DNA of 64,000 nt from Clostridium_AD sp050717545 (GTDB lineage Bacteria; Bacillota; Clostridia; Clostridiales; Clostridiaceae): the NCBI RefSeq assembly GCF_050717545.1, contig NZ_JBOITN010000043.1, forward strand, positions 16,322 through 80,321. The letters run 5' to 3'. Each line of letters opens with the position of its first letter. The first letter of the stretch is position 1. A model generated the notes under the pieces. That model did not search any database and was not told where the DNA came from. It saw only the letters and a list, made by a program, of their open reading frames with translations. The position numbers and the translations under genes are program-made. Below are positions 25,646 through 33,644 of the stretch, piece after piece.

Positions 25646-26890
25646 TTAATAGTTAAAGTAATAGGATTCAAGCATGTATTTCGAATTATATCTTATACAT
25701 AACTTTTTCAAATAGAGCTTAACCTTATCCTTGCGCGATATATCTAAAAGAAGTTTTTCAAAATGGTTCTTTTCATTTTGCGAAACTTTCTTTTTAACAT
25801 ATCCCCACACATGCTCGCATGTATTTATAAAAGCCCCATCATCCACATCAAGATTTATTATTTCATCTGTATATTCATAAAATTCTTGAATACTACAATT
25901 ATCTTTTATAAGTTTACTACAAGCTTTATAATATTTATAATTTCTTTCCATTAACACGTATTTATATTTCGCCCACTGCTTCTCAATTATCGTACCTTTA
26001 ACTTTTTTGTCCATGTTATTAACTATAAGATTACATTTTATAGCCGAGATATCCTTGTCTTTTACTTCAAGCATAATATCAAGTTTAAACTCTTTAACCT
26101 GATTGTAATATTCTAAAAACTTCTTAACTACTATGGTCCTTGAATGTGCCCCTATTTGCTTAACAGAATTTTGCTGACTATAGTGCACTTTTATATTACC
26201 ATCTTTTTCTTTCCATGTTTTAGCTACCTTCTCCATTATTTCTTTTATAGATATATCTATTTCGTGATTACATAAATGATGTAAATTATCAAAAATTACT
26301 GGTATATTAATTTTCATACTTACAAAAAGTACATCCTGGATGTTAAATATTTTATCATCATTTTCTATTACAAGTCTACTCTTAACTGAATTTGACAATC
26401 TTTTAAAGTTATCAATAAATCTACTCATAGCTGCATTTTTATCTCCATATCCTCCGCCAATATGAAGTATAATTTTATTACTTGAGTCCACCCCTAGTGA
26501 ATCAAGAAACAAGCAGTGATACTCTAAATCTTTAATAGCCCTTGTTACTATCTCTTCTTTTTGGGCATTTAGCACTGTATATTGACCTGGATGCATAGAA
26601 ACTCTCATGCTACTTTTTTTTATATATTCACCTATTTCATTTAATTCATTTTTGAAGTATTCATTCCACTTAATATCATTAATACTATGACTTCCCAGTG
26701 GGACTATATCTGAACTTATTCTAAATAAATTTATGTTACTCTCTTTATTATTCTGCAATATTGTCTTTAAATCCATTAAATTTTCTGCAACTACTTCTAG
26801 AAGCAACTTCTGCGAAAACTTTTTAATTGTTAATCTTCTACTTGTTCTTGCATTTGTTGTTAGTGGAACACATGCATATCCTATTTTCAT
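25646..26890 (-). CDS. uvsE: UV DNA damage endonuclease
   Basis: 414 residues. UVDE-type TIM-barrel endonuclease that nicks 5' of UV photoproducts and starts an alternative excision repair. Family segments are MKIGYACVPL, LFRISSDIVPLGSH, SMHPGQYTVLNA, IILHIGGGYGDK, LVIENDDK, VIFDNLHH, and KVHYSQQN. The metal-binding His, Glu and Asp residues are within these. It is longer than some homologues, with a C-terminal part (about 300-414) rich in Lys and Tyr. No LexA box was seen upstream. The ribosome-binding site GGGGTAAAT is weak. Such genes are frequent in spore formers. Confidence 0.92.
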   Translation of the reverse strand: MKIGYACVPLTTNARTSRRLTIKKFSQKLLLEVVAENLMDLKTILQNNKESNINLFRISSDIVPLGSHSINDIKWNEYFKNELNEIGEYIKKSSMRVSMHPGQYTVLNAQKEEIVTRAIKDLEYHCLFLDSLGVDSSNKIILHIGGGYGDKNAAMSRFIDNFKRLSNSVKSRLVIENDDKIFNIQDVLFVSMKINIPVIFDNLHHLCNHEIDISIKEIMEKVAKTWKEKDGNIKVHYSQQNSVKQIGAHSRTIVVKKFLEYYNQVKEFKLDIMLEVKDKDISAIKCNLIVNNMDKKVKGTIIEKQWAKYKYVLMERNYKYYKACSKLIKDNCSIQEFYEYTDEIINLDVDDGAFINTCEHVWGYVKKKVSQNEKNHFEKLLLDISRKDKVKLYLKKLCIRYNSKYMLESYYFNY

Positions 26891-27124
26891 AATTTACCCC
26901 AGTTCATATTTTATTATTTGCTGATAATGTTCTTCAACTTATTTATAAACATTATTAATTAATATTTTACAACTAAGCACCATCTTTATTTCCATTACAC
27001 TATATAACAGCTTATATTGCTGCTTAATGCTATCAAGAACTGCCAAAAGGTTCACTATTATGCCCTGGTTTTTGTTTATGGCTATGAGCATATTTCTCAT
27101 TATATTTAATTACTAGTTTAACAC
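26891..27124. other. Spacer between the recombinase gene and uvsE
   Basis: A 53-codon minus-strand frame is open downstream of the recombinase stop but has no ribosome-binding site and no family I recognise. It is not called as a gene. Confidence 0.4.
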
Positions 27125-28102
27125 CTAAAGCAAATCAATTAAATCCCCTGCATTGTTTTTTAATTTATCTACTGAGTGAATATACCTATTAGTAGTTGCC
27201 AAATTTTTGTGAGCTGCAAAATCCCTAACTTTCTCTACAGTAGCCCCCGCTAAAATTGCTAATGTGATTGCTGTATGCCTAGTAGAATGAACGCGTATAT
27301 TTTTATCAATACCTGCATTTTTACACACTTTCTTTATCATGTAATTTAACGTGCTTGAATTTAACTTTTCTTTATTTTTCCCATTAGTTGAATGACCTGT
27401 AAATAAATATTCATCATAATTTGACACTTTATTTCGATTAGTTAACGTAATATATTCATTTATCATGGTAAGAACGCTCCATTGTAGTTTTACTATGTCC
27501 TCCTTACCACCTTTTCTCAAAACCTTCACTACATCATAACCAGTATGCGTAGTAATATCTTCAATCTTAATGTTTATAATTTCAGATTTTCTAAGAGCTG
27601 TAGTAAATGCAAGTACTAATATCGTTTTATTCCTATGTCCAAGTATTGTAGATGTATCAATACTTTCTAATAAAGTTTTACACTCTTCTTTTGTTAAAAA
27701 CTCTGTTTCCTTATTATTTATTACTGGTTTTTCTTCTTTTAAATTTCCAAAAGGATTATATTTAATTATTTGAATACCTGTTGAATTATCTTGATATTTA
27801 AGTATCCATTTATAAAGTGCACTTAATGATGATATTTTTCTATTTATAGTAGCCGAGGACATATTTTTATCCATTAATTTCATTATAAAACTTTGTGTAT
27901 GTAATATAGATACTTTTTTGATGTCTTCTATTGAAATATCAGAAGTAGATGCTACGCAAAAAAAATCCTTTATATCACGTTCATAACTTTTGGAAGTATA
28001 AATACTTTTCCTCGCTTTAATTTCAAGAAAATATGATATAAAGTGTTTGCTGCCTATTGTTACATCTTCATTCCAATTGAATTCTATGATATTGTTTAAC
28101 AT
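27125..28102 (-). CDS. Tyrosine recombinase (XerC/XerD-like integrase)
   Basis: 325 residues. An N-terminal SAM-like core-binding domain (about 18-110) precedes the catalytic domain. The catalytic set is visible: Arg in TTALRKSEI, Lys in LRKGGKEDIVKL, HSTRHTA with His and Arg, His in AAHKNLATT, and Tyr in NRYIHS. The gene stands alone; no excisionase, phage or conjugation genes, and no repeat that could be an attachment site, was found. It could be a chromosomal Xer-like enzyme or a leftover of an integrated element. It follows ptsH downstream of a terminator. Confidence 0.88.
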   Translation of the reverse strand: MLNNIIEFNWNEDVTIGSKHFISYFLEIKARKSIYTSKSYERDIKDFFCVASTSDISIEDIKKVSILHTQSFIMKLMDKNMSSATINRKISSLSALYKWILKYQDNSTGIQIIKYNPFGNLKEEKPVINNKETEFLTKEECKTLLESIDTSTILGHRNKTILVLAFTTALRKSEIINIKIEDITTHTGYDVVKVLRKGGKEDIVKLQWSVLTMINEYITLTNRNKVSNYDEYLFTGHSTNGKNKEKLNSSTLNYMIKKVCKNAGIDKNIRVHSTRHTAITLAILAGATVEKVRDFAAHKNLATTNRYIHSVDKLKNNAGDLIDLL

Positions 28103-28140
28103 TTATATTCTCCTTTAATATTTTGTAAATTTCTATACAT

Positions 28141-28179
28141 TTTAAAAAGCTGCAAACAGTTAGTTAGCAGCTTTTTAAA
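28141..28179 (-). terminator. Terminator of ptsH
   Basis: TTTAAAAAGCTGC pairs perfectly with GCAGCTTTTTAAA. It separates ptsH from the recombinase gene. Confidence 0.82.
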
Positions 28180-28194
28180 ATATACAGACTATAA

Positions 28195-28455
28195 TTATTC
28201 TTCTAAAGATTTTATTAATGTTACTATTTCTTCTAAAGCTAATTTTTCATCAAGACCATTTACTATAACGTTTACAGTTGTATTTGGACCAACGCCTAAA
28301 GATAAAATACCTATTAAACTTTTAATATTAGCTTTTTTACCCATATATTCTATACCTATATCTGATTTGAAAGAAGCTGCCTTTCTTACCAATAATGTAG
28401 CTGGTCTAGCATGTAATCCCCTAGAATTATTAACTAAAACTTCTTTTGTTACCAA
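28195..28455 (-). CDS. ptsH: Phosphocarrier protein HPr
   Basis: 86 residues. HPr passes phosphate from enzyme I to sugar-specific PTS enzymes. His15 in GLHARPAT is the phosphorylated histidine, and Ser46 in NIKSLIGILSLG is the regulatory serine used by HPr kinase in Firmicutes, so catabolite control through CcpA is expected. The start codon is TTG at 28455, preceded by GGGGTG at 7 nt. No ptsI gene follows, and a terminator ends the transcript. A palindrome covers the presumed start of transcription. Confidence 0.93.
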   Translation of the reverse strand: MVTKEVLVNNSRGLHARPATLLVRKAASFKSDIGIEYMGKKANIKSLIGILSLGVGPNTTVNVIVNGLDEKLALEEIVTLIKSLEE

Positions 28456-28479
28456 TTCACTTCACCCCAATATTTTAAT

Positions 28480-28510
28480 AGTAGCATGAGTCACAATTAC
28501 CCATGCTACT
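28480..28510. repeat. 9-bp-arm palindrome at the ptsH start site / aspartate aminotransferase end
   Basis: AGTAGCATG and CATGCTACT are separated by 13 nt, with further GT/AC pairing inside. It is placed just after the -10 box of the ptsH promoter and 42 nt past the stop of the aminotransferase gene. It may be a terminator for the upstream gene or an operator for ptsH. Confidence 0.6.
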
Positions 28511-28539
28511 ATAATATCATTAAAATGTATGTAAATCAA
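28511..28539 (-). promoter_or_regulatory. Promoter of ptsH
   Basis: On the minus strand TTGATT (28534-28539) and TATTAT (28511-28516) with a 17-bp spacer. Confidence 0.55.
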
Positions 28540-28551
28540 TTTTAAATATTA

Positions 28552-29745
28552 CTAACAAATATTGTTAGCAAACCTTGCTATCCTATCAAGTCCATTTTTT
28601 ATATTTTCCATTGAAGTTGCATATGATAACCTAATAAAATTATCTGCTCCAAATGCTATACCAGGTACAACTGCAACTTTTTCTTCTTCAAGTAAAAAAT
28701 CAGAAAAATCAATTGAATTCTTTATAACCCTTCCGTTGACTGATTTATTTAATACATCACTTATGTTTAGCATAACATAAAAAGCACCTTCAGGTCTTAA
28801 ACATGATAAATTATGAATACTATTTATTTTTTCTACCATATAATCTCGTCTTAACTTAAATTGTACTATCATTTCGCTTATATCTTTTTGCTCTCCATTT
28901 AAGGCTTCAACTGATGCATATTGAGCAATTGAATTAGGATTAGATGTAGTATGACTTTGAATATTAGACATTAACGATATGATTTGTGCGCACCCTGCAG
29001 CATATCCTATTCTCCATCCTGTCATAGCATAAGCCTTAGAAACACCATTAATTACAATAGTTCTTACGTATGCATCTTCTGAAAGACTTGCTATACTAAT
29101 ATGAGTAGTGCTTCCATATAATAATTTTTCATAAATTTCATCTGATATTATAATTAAGTCATTTATCCTTGCAAAATCAGCAATTTTTATAAGTTCTTCC
29201 CTTGAATATACTGTTCCTGTTGGATTATTGGGACTATTTAATACTATTACTTTAGAACTAGAAGTTATTGCTCTATTAAGACCCTCAACTGTTAATTTAA
29301 ATTGGTTATCCTCTCGCGATTCTACATATACAGGTTTTCCATCTGCGAGTTTTACTAATTCCGGATAACTAACCCAATATGGAGATCCAATCAAAACTTC
29401 GTCTCCTGGATTTAAAATAGCTTGAAAAACATTAGCTAAACATTGTTTTGCTCCATTTGAAACTATAATTTGAGATGGTACATAGGTTAAATTATTATCT
29501 TTCTCTAATTTTTTAATTATTGACTGTTTTAGTTCAATAATACCTGATGTAACAGTATATTTGGTCATTCCGCCATTAATTGCTTTTATTGCTGCTTCTG
29601 TAATATTTTTGGGTGTATTAAAATCAGGTTCACCAGCACCAAATCCTATTACATCTATACCTTCTGCTTTCATTTTTTTCACTTTTGCAGTTATATCTAA
29701 AGTTAATGATGCAGATATTTGCTTAGCTTTTTTAGATAATACCAT
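28552..29745 (-). CDS. Aspartate/aromatic aminotransferase (AspB type, class I)
   Basis: 397 residues. Class I PLP aminotransferase: IGFGAGEPDFNTP, VSNGAKQCL, LNSPNNPTGTVY, SDEIYEKLLYG, GVSKAYAMTGWRIGYAAG with the Schiff-base lysine, and FIRLSYATS with the carboxylate-binding Arg. This is the Bacillus AspB-like group that uses aspartate and 2-oxoglutarate. The start was set at the ATG 29745, preceded by GGGGG; a TTG at 29760 lies before that site. It is followed by ptsH about 100 nt downstream with a promoter between. Confidence 0.9.
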   Translation of the reverse strand: MVLSKKAKQISASLTLDITAKVKKMKAEGIDVIGFGAGEPDFNTPKNITEAAIKAINGGMTKYTVTSGIIELKQSIIKKLEKDNNLTYVPSQIIVSNGAKQCLANVFQAILNPGDEVLIGSPYWVSYPELVKLADGKPVYVESREDNQFKLTVEGLNRAITSSSKVIVLNSPNNPTGTVYSREELIKIADFARINDLIIISDEIYEKLLYGSTTHISIASLSEDAYVRTIVINGVSKAYAMTGWRIGYAAGCAQIISLMSNIQSHTTSNPNSIAQYASVEALNGEQKDISEMIVQFKLRRDYMVEKINSIHNLSCLRPEGAFYVMLNISDVLNKSVNGRVIKNSIDFSDFLLEEEKVAVVPGIAFGADNFIRLSYATSMENIKNGLDRIARFANNIC

Positions 29746-29902
29746 TTTACTTACCCCCAATACCCATATTATAGGTATATTTTCAAATTAATTTAATAAT
29801 TAATTTCATTTCAAAATAAAAAACAACATAATTCATACTTTACTAATATATCATTTTTTATTTATGATGTAAATGGAACAGAGTTAATTTTTCATACAAA
29901 TG

Positions 29903-29995
29903 TAATTATATCATCTCCTGTTGAGCTGCAAGATCTTCATAGATGATGCCGCTCCGCAGGAGATGAATTGACGACTTCAGAAGGAAAGTTGTTGA
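29903..29995 (-). repeat. Dispersed structured repeat, copy D (rearranged form)
   Basis: In minus orientation it shows CCTTCTGAAGTCGTCAATTC, ATCTCCTGCGGAGC, a CATCTATGAAGATC hairpin and CAGGAGATGATATAAT. The same modules as copy B are present, with the GCTCCGCAGGAGATGA module occurring in both orientations. It lies between the aspartate aminotransferase gene and rny. Confidence 0.7.
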
Positions 29996-30003
29996 ACAAA
30001 AAA

Positions 30004-30043
30004 ATCCCCCTTAGATTTAAAAAATTTAAAATCTTAGGGGGAT
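30004..30043 (-). terminator. Terminator of rny
   Basis: ATCCCCCTTAGAT and ATCTTAGGGGGAT pair with a single mismatch. The minus strand continues with TTTTTTT. Confidence 0.8.
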
Positions 30044-30059
30044 ATAACATTATATATGT

Positions 30060-31616
30060 TTATTTTGCATAATCAATAGCACGTGTTTCGCGAATTACAT
30101 TAACTTTGATTTGACCTGGATATTCTAGTTCATTTTCAATTCTTTTCACTAGATTTCTTGCCATTTCAACTGCACCAGCATCATCAATTACATCTGGTTT
30201 AATCATAATTCGTACTTCTCTTCCAGCTTGAATCGCATATGATTTTTCTACACCTTCATAAGAGTTTGCAATTTCTTCTAATTTCTCTAACCTTTTAATA
30301 TAAGCTTCTAACGTTTCTCTTCTTGCACCTGGTCTTGCAGCTGATATAGCATCTGCCGCTTGAACTAGTATTGCTTCAAGTGATTGTAACTCAACGTCAC
30401 CATGATGCGCTGCAATAGCATTTACTACAATAGGTAATTCATGGTGTTTTTTAGCTATTTCTGAACCTATAAGTGCATGTGGTCCTTCAACCTCATGATC
30501 TACTGCTTTACCTATATCGTGAAGCAATCCACACCTTTTAGCCATGGTTGGATCAATTCCAAGTTCAGATGCCATAAGTCCAGCTAAGTATGATACTTCT
30601 ATAGAATGTTTTAATACATTTTGACCATAACTAGTCCTATATTTAAGTCTTCCTAGTAACCTAATAATTTCAGAGTGAAGTCCATGAACTCCTGTTTCAA
30701 AAGTTGCTTGTTCTCCTTCTTCTCTTATATCACTCTCTACCTCTTTTTTAGCTTTTTCCACCATTTCTTCAATTCTTGCAGGATGAATTCTTCCATCCAC
30801 TATTAGCTTTTCAAGTGCTATTCTAGCAACTTCACGTCTTATCGGATCAAATGCTGAAAGAATTACTGCTTCAGGTGTATCATCTATTATTAAATCAACG
30901 CCTGTTAGTGTTTCTAGAGTTCGAATATTTCTACCCTCTCTACCTATTATTCTTCCTTTCATCTCATCATTAGGAAGCGAAACCACATGAACTGTTGTTT
31001 CTGCAACATGATCAGCTGCACATCTTTGAATAGCATAAGTAATAATCTCTCTTGCTTTTTTATCTGCTTCTTCTTTTGCTTTATTTTCAATTTCTTTAAT
31101 CATAATTGCAGCATCGTGCTTAATTTCTTTTTTAATTTCATCTAGCAGAACTTGTTTTGCTTCATCAGCCGTTAATCCTGATAATCTTTCCAGTTCGCCT
31201 CTTTGTTTTGCGTATAAATCTTGTACACTTGCTTCTAACATTTCAATTTGCTGTTGTTTTTTATTAAGATTTTCTTCTTTTCTCTCTAGCACATCACTTT
31301 TTTTATCTAAAGATTCTTCCCTTTGGATGTTTCTTCTTTCTAACCTTTGAACCTCATTACGTCTTTCTCTTGATTCTTTTTCTAAATCAGTTCTAAGTCT
31401 GTGAACTTCTTCTTTGGCTTCTAAAATAGCTTCTTTCTTTTTTGATTCAGCTTCTCTTACACTATCATCAAGAATTTTTTTAGCTTCTTTTTCGGCCATA
31501 GAAATATTGGCTTGAGATTTATTTTTTCTAGAATAAATTACAACAAAAATACATAAAGAAACAACAACCAAAATAGCACAACCTACCAAGATCATTGTAA
31601 TACTATTATTACCCAT
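30060..31616 (-). CDS. rny: Ribonuclease Y
   Basis: 518 residues. The main initiating mRNA endonuclease of many Firmicutes. An N-terminal membrane segment (about 5-27) is followed by a long charged coiled coil (about 40-195), a KH domain (LPNDEMKGRIIGREGRNIRTLE) and an HD domain with CGLLHDIGKAVDHE and IAAHHGD. The conserved end is INVIRETRAIDYAK-like (VNVIRETRAIDYAK). Length fits the family exactly. GGAGG lies 12 nt before the ATG, somewhat far. It is downstream of recA but separated by a terminator. Confidence 0.97.
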   Translation of the reverse strand: MGNNSITMILVGCAILVVVSLCIFVVIYSRKNKSQANISMAEKEAKKILDDSVREAESKKKEAILEAKEEVHRLRTDLEKESRERRNEVQRLERRNIQREESLDKKSDVLERKEENLNKKQQQIEMLEASVQDLYAKQRGELERLSGLTADEAKQVLLDEIKKEIKHDAAIMIKEIENKAKEEADKKAREIITYAIQRCAADHVAETTVHVVSLPNDEMKGRIIGREGRNIRTLETLTGVDLIIDDTPEAVILSAFDPIRREVARIALEKLIVDGRIHPARIEEMVEKAKKEVESDIREEGEQATFETGVHGLHSEIIRLLGRLKYRTSYGQNVLKHSIEVSYLAGLMASELGIDPTMAKRCGLLHDIGKAVDHEVEGPHALIGSEIAKKHHELPIVVNAIAAHHGDVELQSLEAILVQAADAISAARPGARRETLEAYIKRLEKLEEIANSYEGVEKSYAIQAGREVRIMIKPDVIDDAGAVEMARNLVKRIENELEYPGQIKVNVIRETRAIDYAK

Positions 31617-31832
31617 TGATTATCAACACCTCCTATGCCTATTTTCAAATCTATTTAAGAGTAAATATGAAAAATAGAAAAGGTGCTATATTTATTAAAT
31701 TCGTAATAATACAAATACCCTAAACCAGTATTTGTATTTATTTTATATTATATTTCTGTTAATGTCAAGATTATAACATCTAAATTAGTTATTTAACTTT
31801 TTCTAATATATAATTATTATTAACTAAAGAAA

Positions 31833-31856
31833 AAAAGCAAGTAAAAGCTTGCTTTT
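31833..31856 (-). terminator. Terminator of recA
   Basis: AAAAGCAAG and CTTGCTTTT form a 9-bp stem with a 6-nt loop. A T-rich tail follows on the minus strand. The stem begins within the last recA codons. Confidence 0.78.
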
Positions 31857-32910
31857 ATGCTTCTTTTTTATTAAGTTCTTTTTTGGAAACTTCTTTTTTA
31901 GGAGCTTCAGGGTTTTTATATAATGGTAAATCATATTTTGTTCTAATTTTATTTTCTATTTCCAGCATAACCAAAGGATTTTCTTTAAAATATTGTTTCG
32001 AATTCTCTCTTCCCTGTCCAAGTCGTATATCCCCATATGAGAACCATGCTCCACTTTTTTGTACAATTTCTTCTGTAACTCCTATATCTAAAACATCTCC
32101 CGCTCTTGATATGCCGTGACCATACATAATATCAAATTCAGTTTTCTTAAATGGAGGAGATACTTTATTTTTAACTATTTTTATTCTCGTTCTATTACCC
32201 ATAAATTCGTCACCTTGTTTAATTGTATCTATTTTTCTAATATCTATTCTAACAGATGCATAAAATTTAAGTGCTCTACCACCGGGGGTTACTTCTGGGC
32301 TACCAAACATTACTCCTACTTTTTCTCTTAATTGATTTATAAACACAAGCACACATTGAGATTTATTTATAGACCCAGCAAGTTTTCTTAAAGCTTGAGA
32401 CATAAGTCTTGCTTGAAGCCCTATATGAGAGTCTCCCATTTCTCCTTCAATTTCAGCTTTAGGAACTAGTGCTGCTACTGAATCTACAACAATAACGTCA
32501 ATTGCTCCAGAACGAACTAAAGCCTCTGTAATCTCTAGTGCTTGCTCACCAGTGTCTGGTTGAGATACTATTAGATTTTCTATATCTATTCCCAGCGCTT
32601 TAGCATATTCAGGGTCTAAAGCATTCTCTACATCTATAAACGCAGCAGAGCCTCCATTTTTTTGAGCTTCTGCAGCTATATGAAGAGCTAGTGTAGTTTT
32701 ACCTGAAGATTCTGGTCCAAAAATTTCTATTATCCTTCCTCTAGGTACACCACCTATGCCAAGTCCTATATCAAGTCCTAAACACCCAGTAGAAATAGCC
32801 TCTATATTTAATTTACTGTTTTCTCCAAGTTTCATTACTGCGCCCTTACCGAATTGTTTTTCTATTTGACCCATAGCTACTTCTAGTGCTTTTAATTTTT
32901 CATTATTCAT
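31855..32910 (-). CDS. recA: Recombinase RecA
   Basis: 351 residues. Forms filaments on single-stranded DNA for homologous recombination and triggers LexA self-cleavage. Walker A GPESSGKT at residues 65-72, VIVVDSVAALVPKAEIEGEMGD, the L2 loop with FINQLREKVGVMFGSPEVTPGGRALKF-type sequence, and the family length all agree. The C-terminal tail is Lys/Glu-rich (PKKEVSKKELNKKEA) rather than strongly acidic. Its promoter has a LexA box at the start of transcription, so it belongs to the SOS regulon. Confidence 0.98.
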   Translation of the reverse strand: MNNEKLKALEVAMGQIEKQFGKGAVMKLGENSKLNIEAISTGCLGLDIGLGIGGVPRGRIIEIFGPESSGKTTLALHIAAEAQKNGGSAAFIDVENALDPEYAKALGIDIENLIVSQPDTGEQALEITEALVRSGAIDVIVVDSVAALVPKAEIEGEMGDSHIGLQARLMSQALRKLAGSINKSQCVLVFINQLREKVGVMFGSPEVTPGGRALKFYASVRIDIRKIDTIKQGDEFMGNRTRIKIVKNKVSPPFKKTEFDIMYGHGISRAGDVLDIGVTEEIVQKSGAWFSYGDIRLGQGRENSKQYFKENPLVMLEIENKIRTKYDLPLYKNPEAPKKEVSKKELNKKEA

Positions 32911-32945
32911 AAATTTCCCTTACGGGTTCACCATCCTTTATTTGA

Positions 32946-32959
32946 CGAACGTTTGTTCT
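32946..32959. promoter_or_regulatory. LexA (SOS) box of recA
   Basis: CGAACGTTTGTTCT matches the Gram-positive SOS box CGAAC-N4-GTTCG in all but the last base. It begins just downstream of the recA -10 box, so bound LexA would cover the start of transcription. Confidence 0.9.
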
Positions 32960-32965
32960 AAACTA

Positions 32966-32994
32966 AGTATACACTATTTATTTTATATGGTCAA
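32966..32994 (-). promoter_or_regulatory. recA promoter
   Basis: On the minus strand TTGACC (32989-32994) and TATACT (32966-32971) with a 17-bp spacer, a near-consensus vegetative promoter. Confidence 0.88.
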
Positions 32995-33086
32995 CATACA
33001 AAATAAATATTTCCATTATAACCTTCCTTGTAATTCATAATAAAGAAGGCCTCTTATTGTATTATTAACAAACTTTTAGAATTTAA

Positions 33087-33644
33087 TCACTTATCAACTC
33101 TAATTGTCCCTTTGTTTTTAACAAAATAGTCAACACCTGATATTATTGTAATAATTACTGCAGCAATCATGAAAACATTAGTTAATGTACTTAAAATTGT
33201 AGTAAAGCTTGCATTTTGGTTCAATAGTTTTATTAATGCTGTAATTATAGCGACTATTTGAATTACTGTTTTTAATTGTCCCCACTTACTAGCTGCAATT
33301 ATTTTACCTTCAGCTGCAGCTATCGTCCTAAGTCCTGTAACTGCGAATTCTCTAGCAATAATAATCATAGCTACCCAGCCAGGAATCATTTGAAGTTCCA
33401 CTAATGAAACAAGCGCTGCAGTTACTAATAATTTATCTGCTAGTGGGTCCATAAATTTACCGAAATTAGTTATTTGATTTCGACTTCTAGCTATATACCC
33501 ATCCAATTTATCCGTAAGAGCTGCCACTATAAAAATGATAGTAGCTAGTTCTTTTCCATAAGGTATATCTCTAACTGCCATAAACAGTAAAAATAAAGGT
33601 ACTAAAAAAATTCGTATCATTGTAAGTTTATTCGCAAGATTCAT
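33087..33644 (-). CDS. pgsA: CDP-diacylglycerol-glycerol-3-phosphate 3-phosphatidyltransferase
   Basis: 185 residues. Makes phosphatidylglycerol phosphate in the membrane. The CDP-alcohol phosphotransferase motif is complete: DKLDGYIARSR with G and D residues of FGKFMDPLADK following. About four or five membrane segments are visible. The start at 33644 has AGGAG 9 nt upstream; a TTG at 33653 touches that site and is rejected. It overlaps the end of rimO by 17 nt, so the two are translationally coupled. Confidence 0.95.
   Translation of the reverse strand: MNLANKLTMIRIFLVPLFLLFMAVRDIPYGKELATIIFIVAALTDKLDGYIARSRNQITNFGKFMDPLADKLLVTAALVSLVELQMIPGWVAMIIIAREFAVTGLRTIAAAEGKIIAASKWGQLKTVIQIVAIITALIKLLNQNASFTTILSTLTNVFMIAAVIITIISGVDYFVKNKGTIRVDK

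Noticed and set aside
26940..27118. 53-codon minus-strand frame after the recombinase gene
   Set aside because: No ribosome-binding site, no recognised similarity; treated as spacer.
27125..28102. Prophage or integrative element around the recombinase
   Set aside because: Neighbouring genes are ordinary chromosomal ones and no flanking direct repeat was seen.
29745..29760. TTG start 15 nt upstream for the aspartate aminotransferase
   Set aside because: The GGGGG ribosome-binding site lies between this TTG and the ATG at 29745, so the ATG is favoured.
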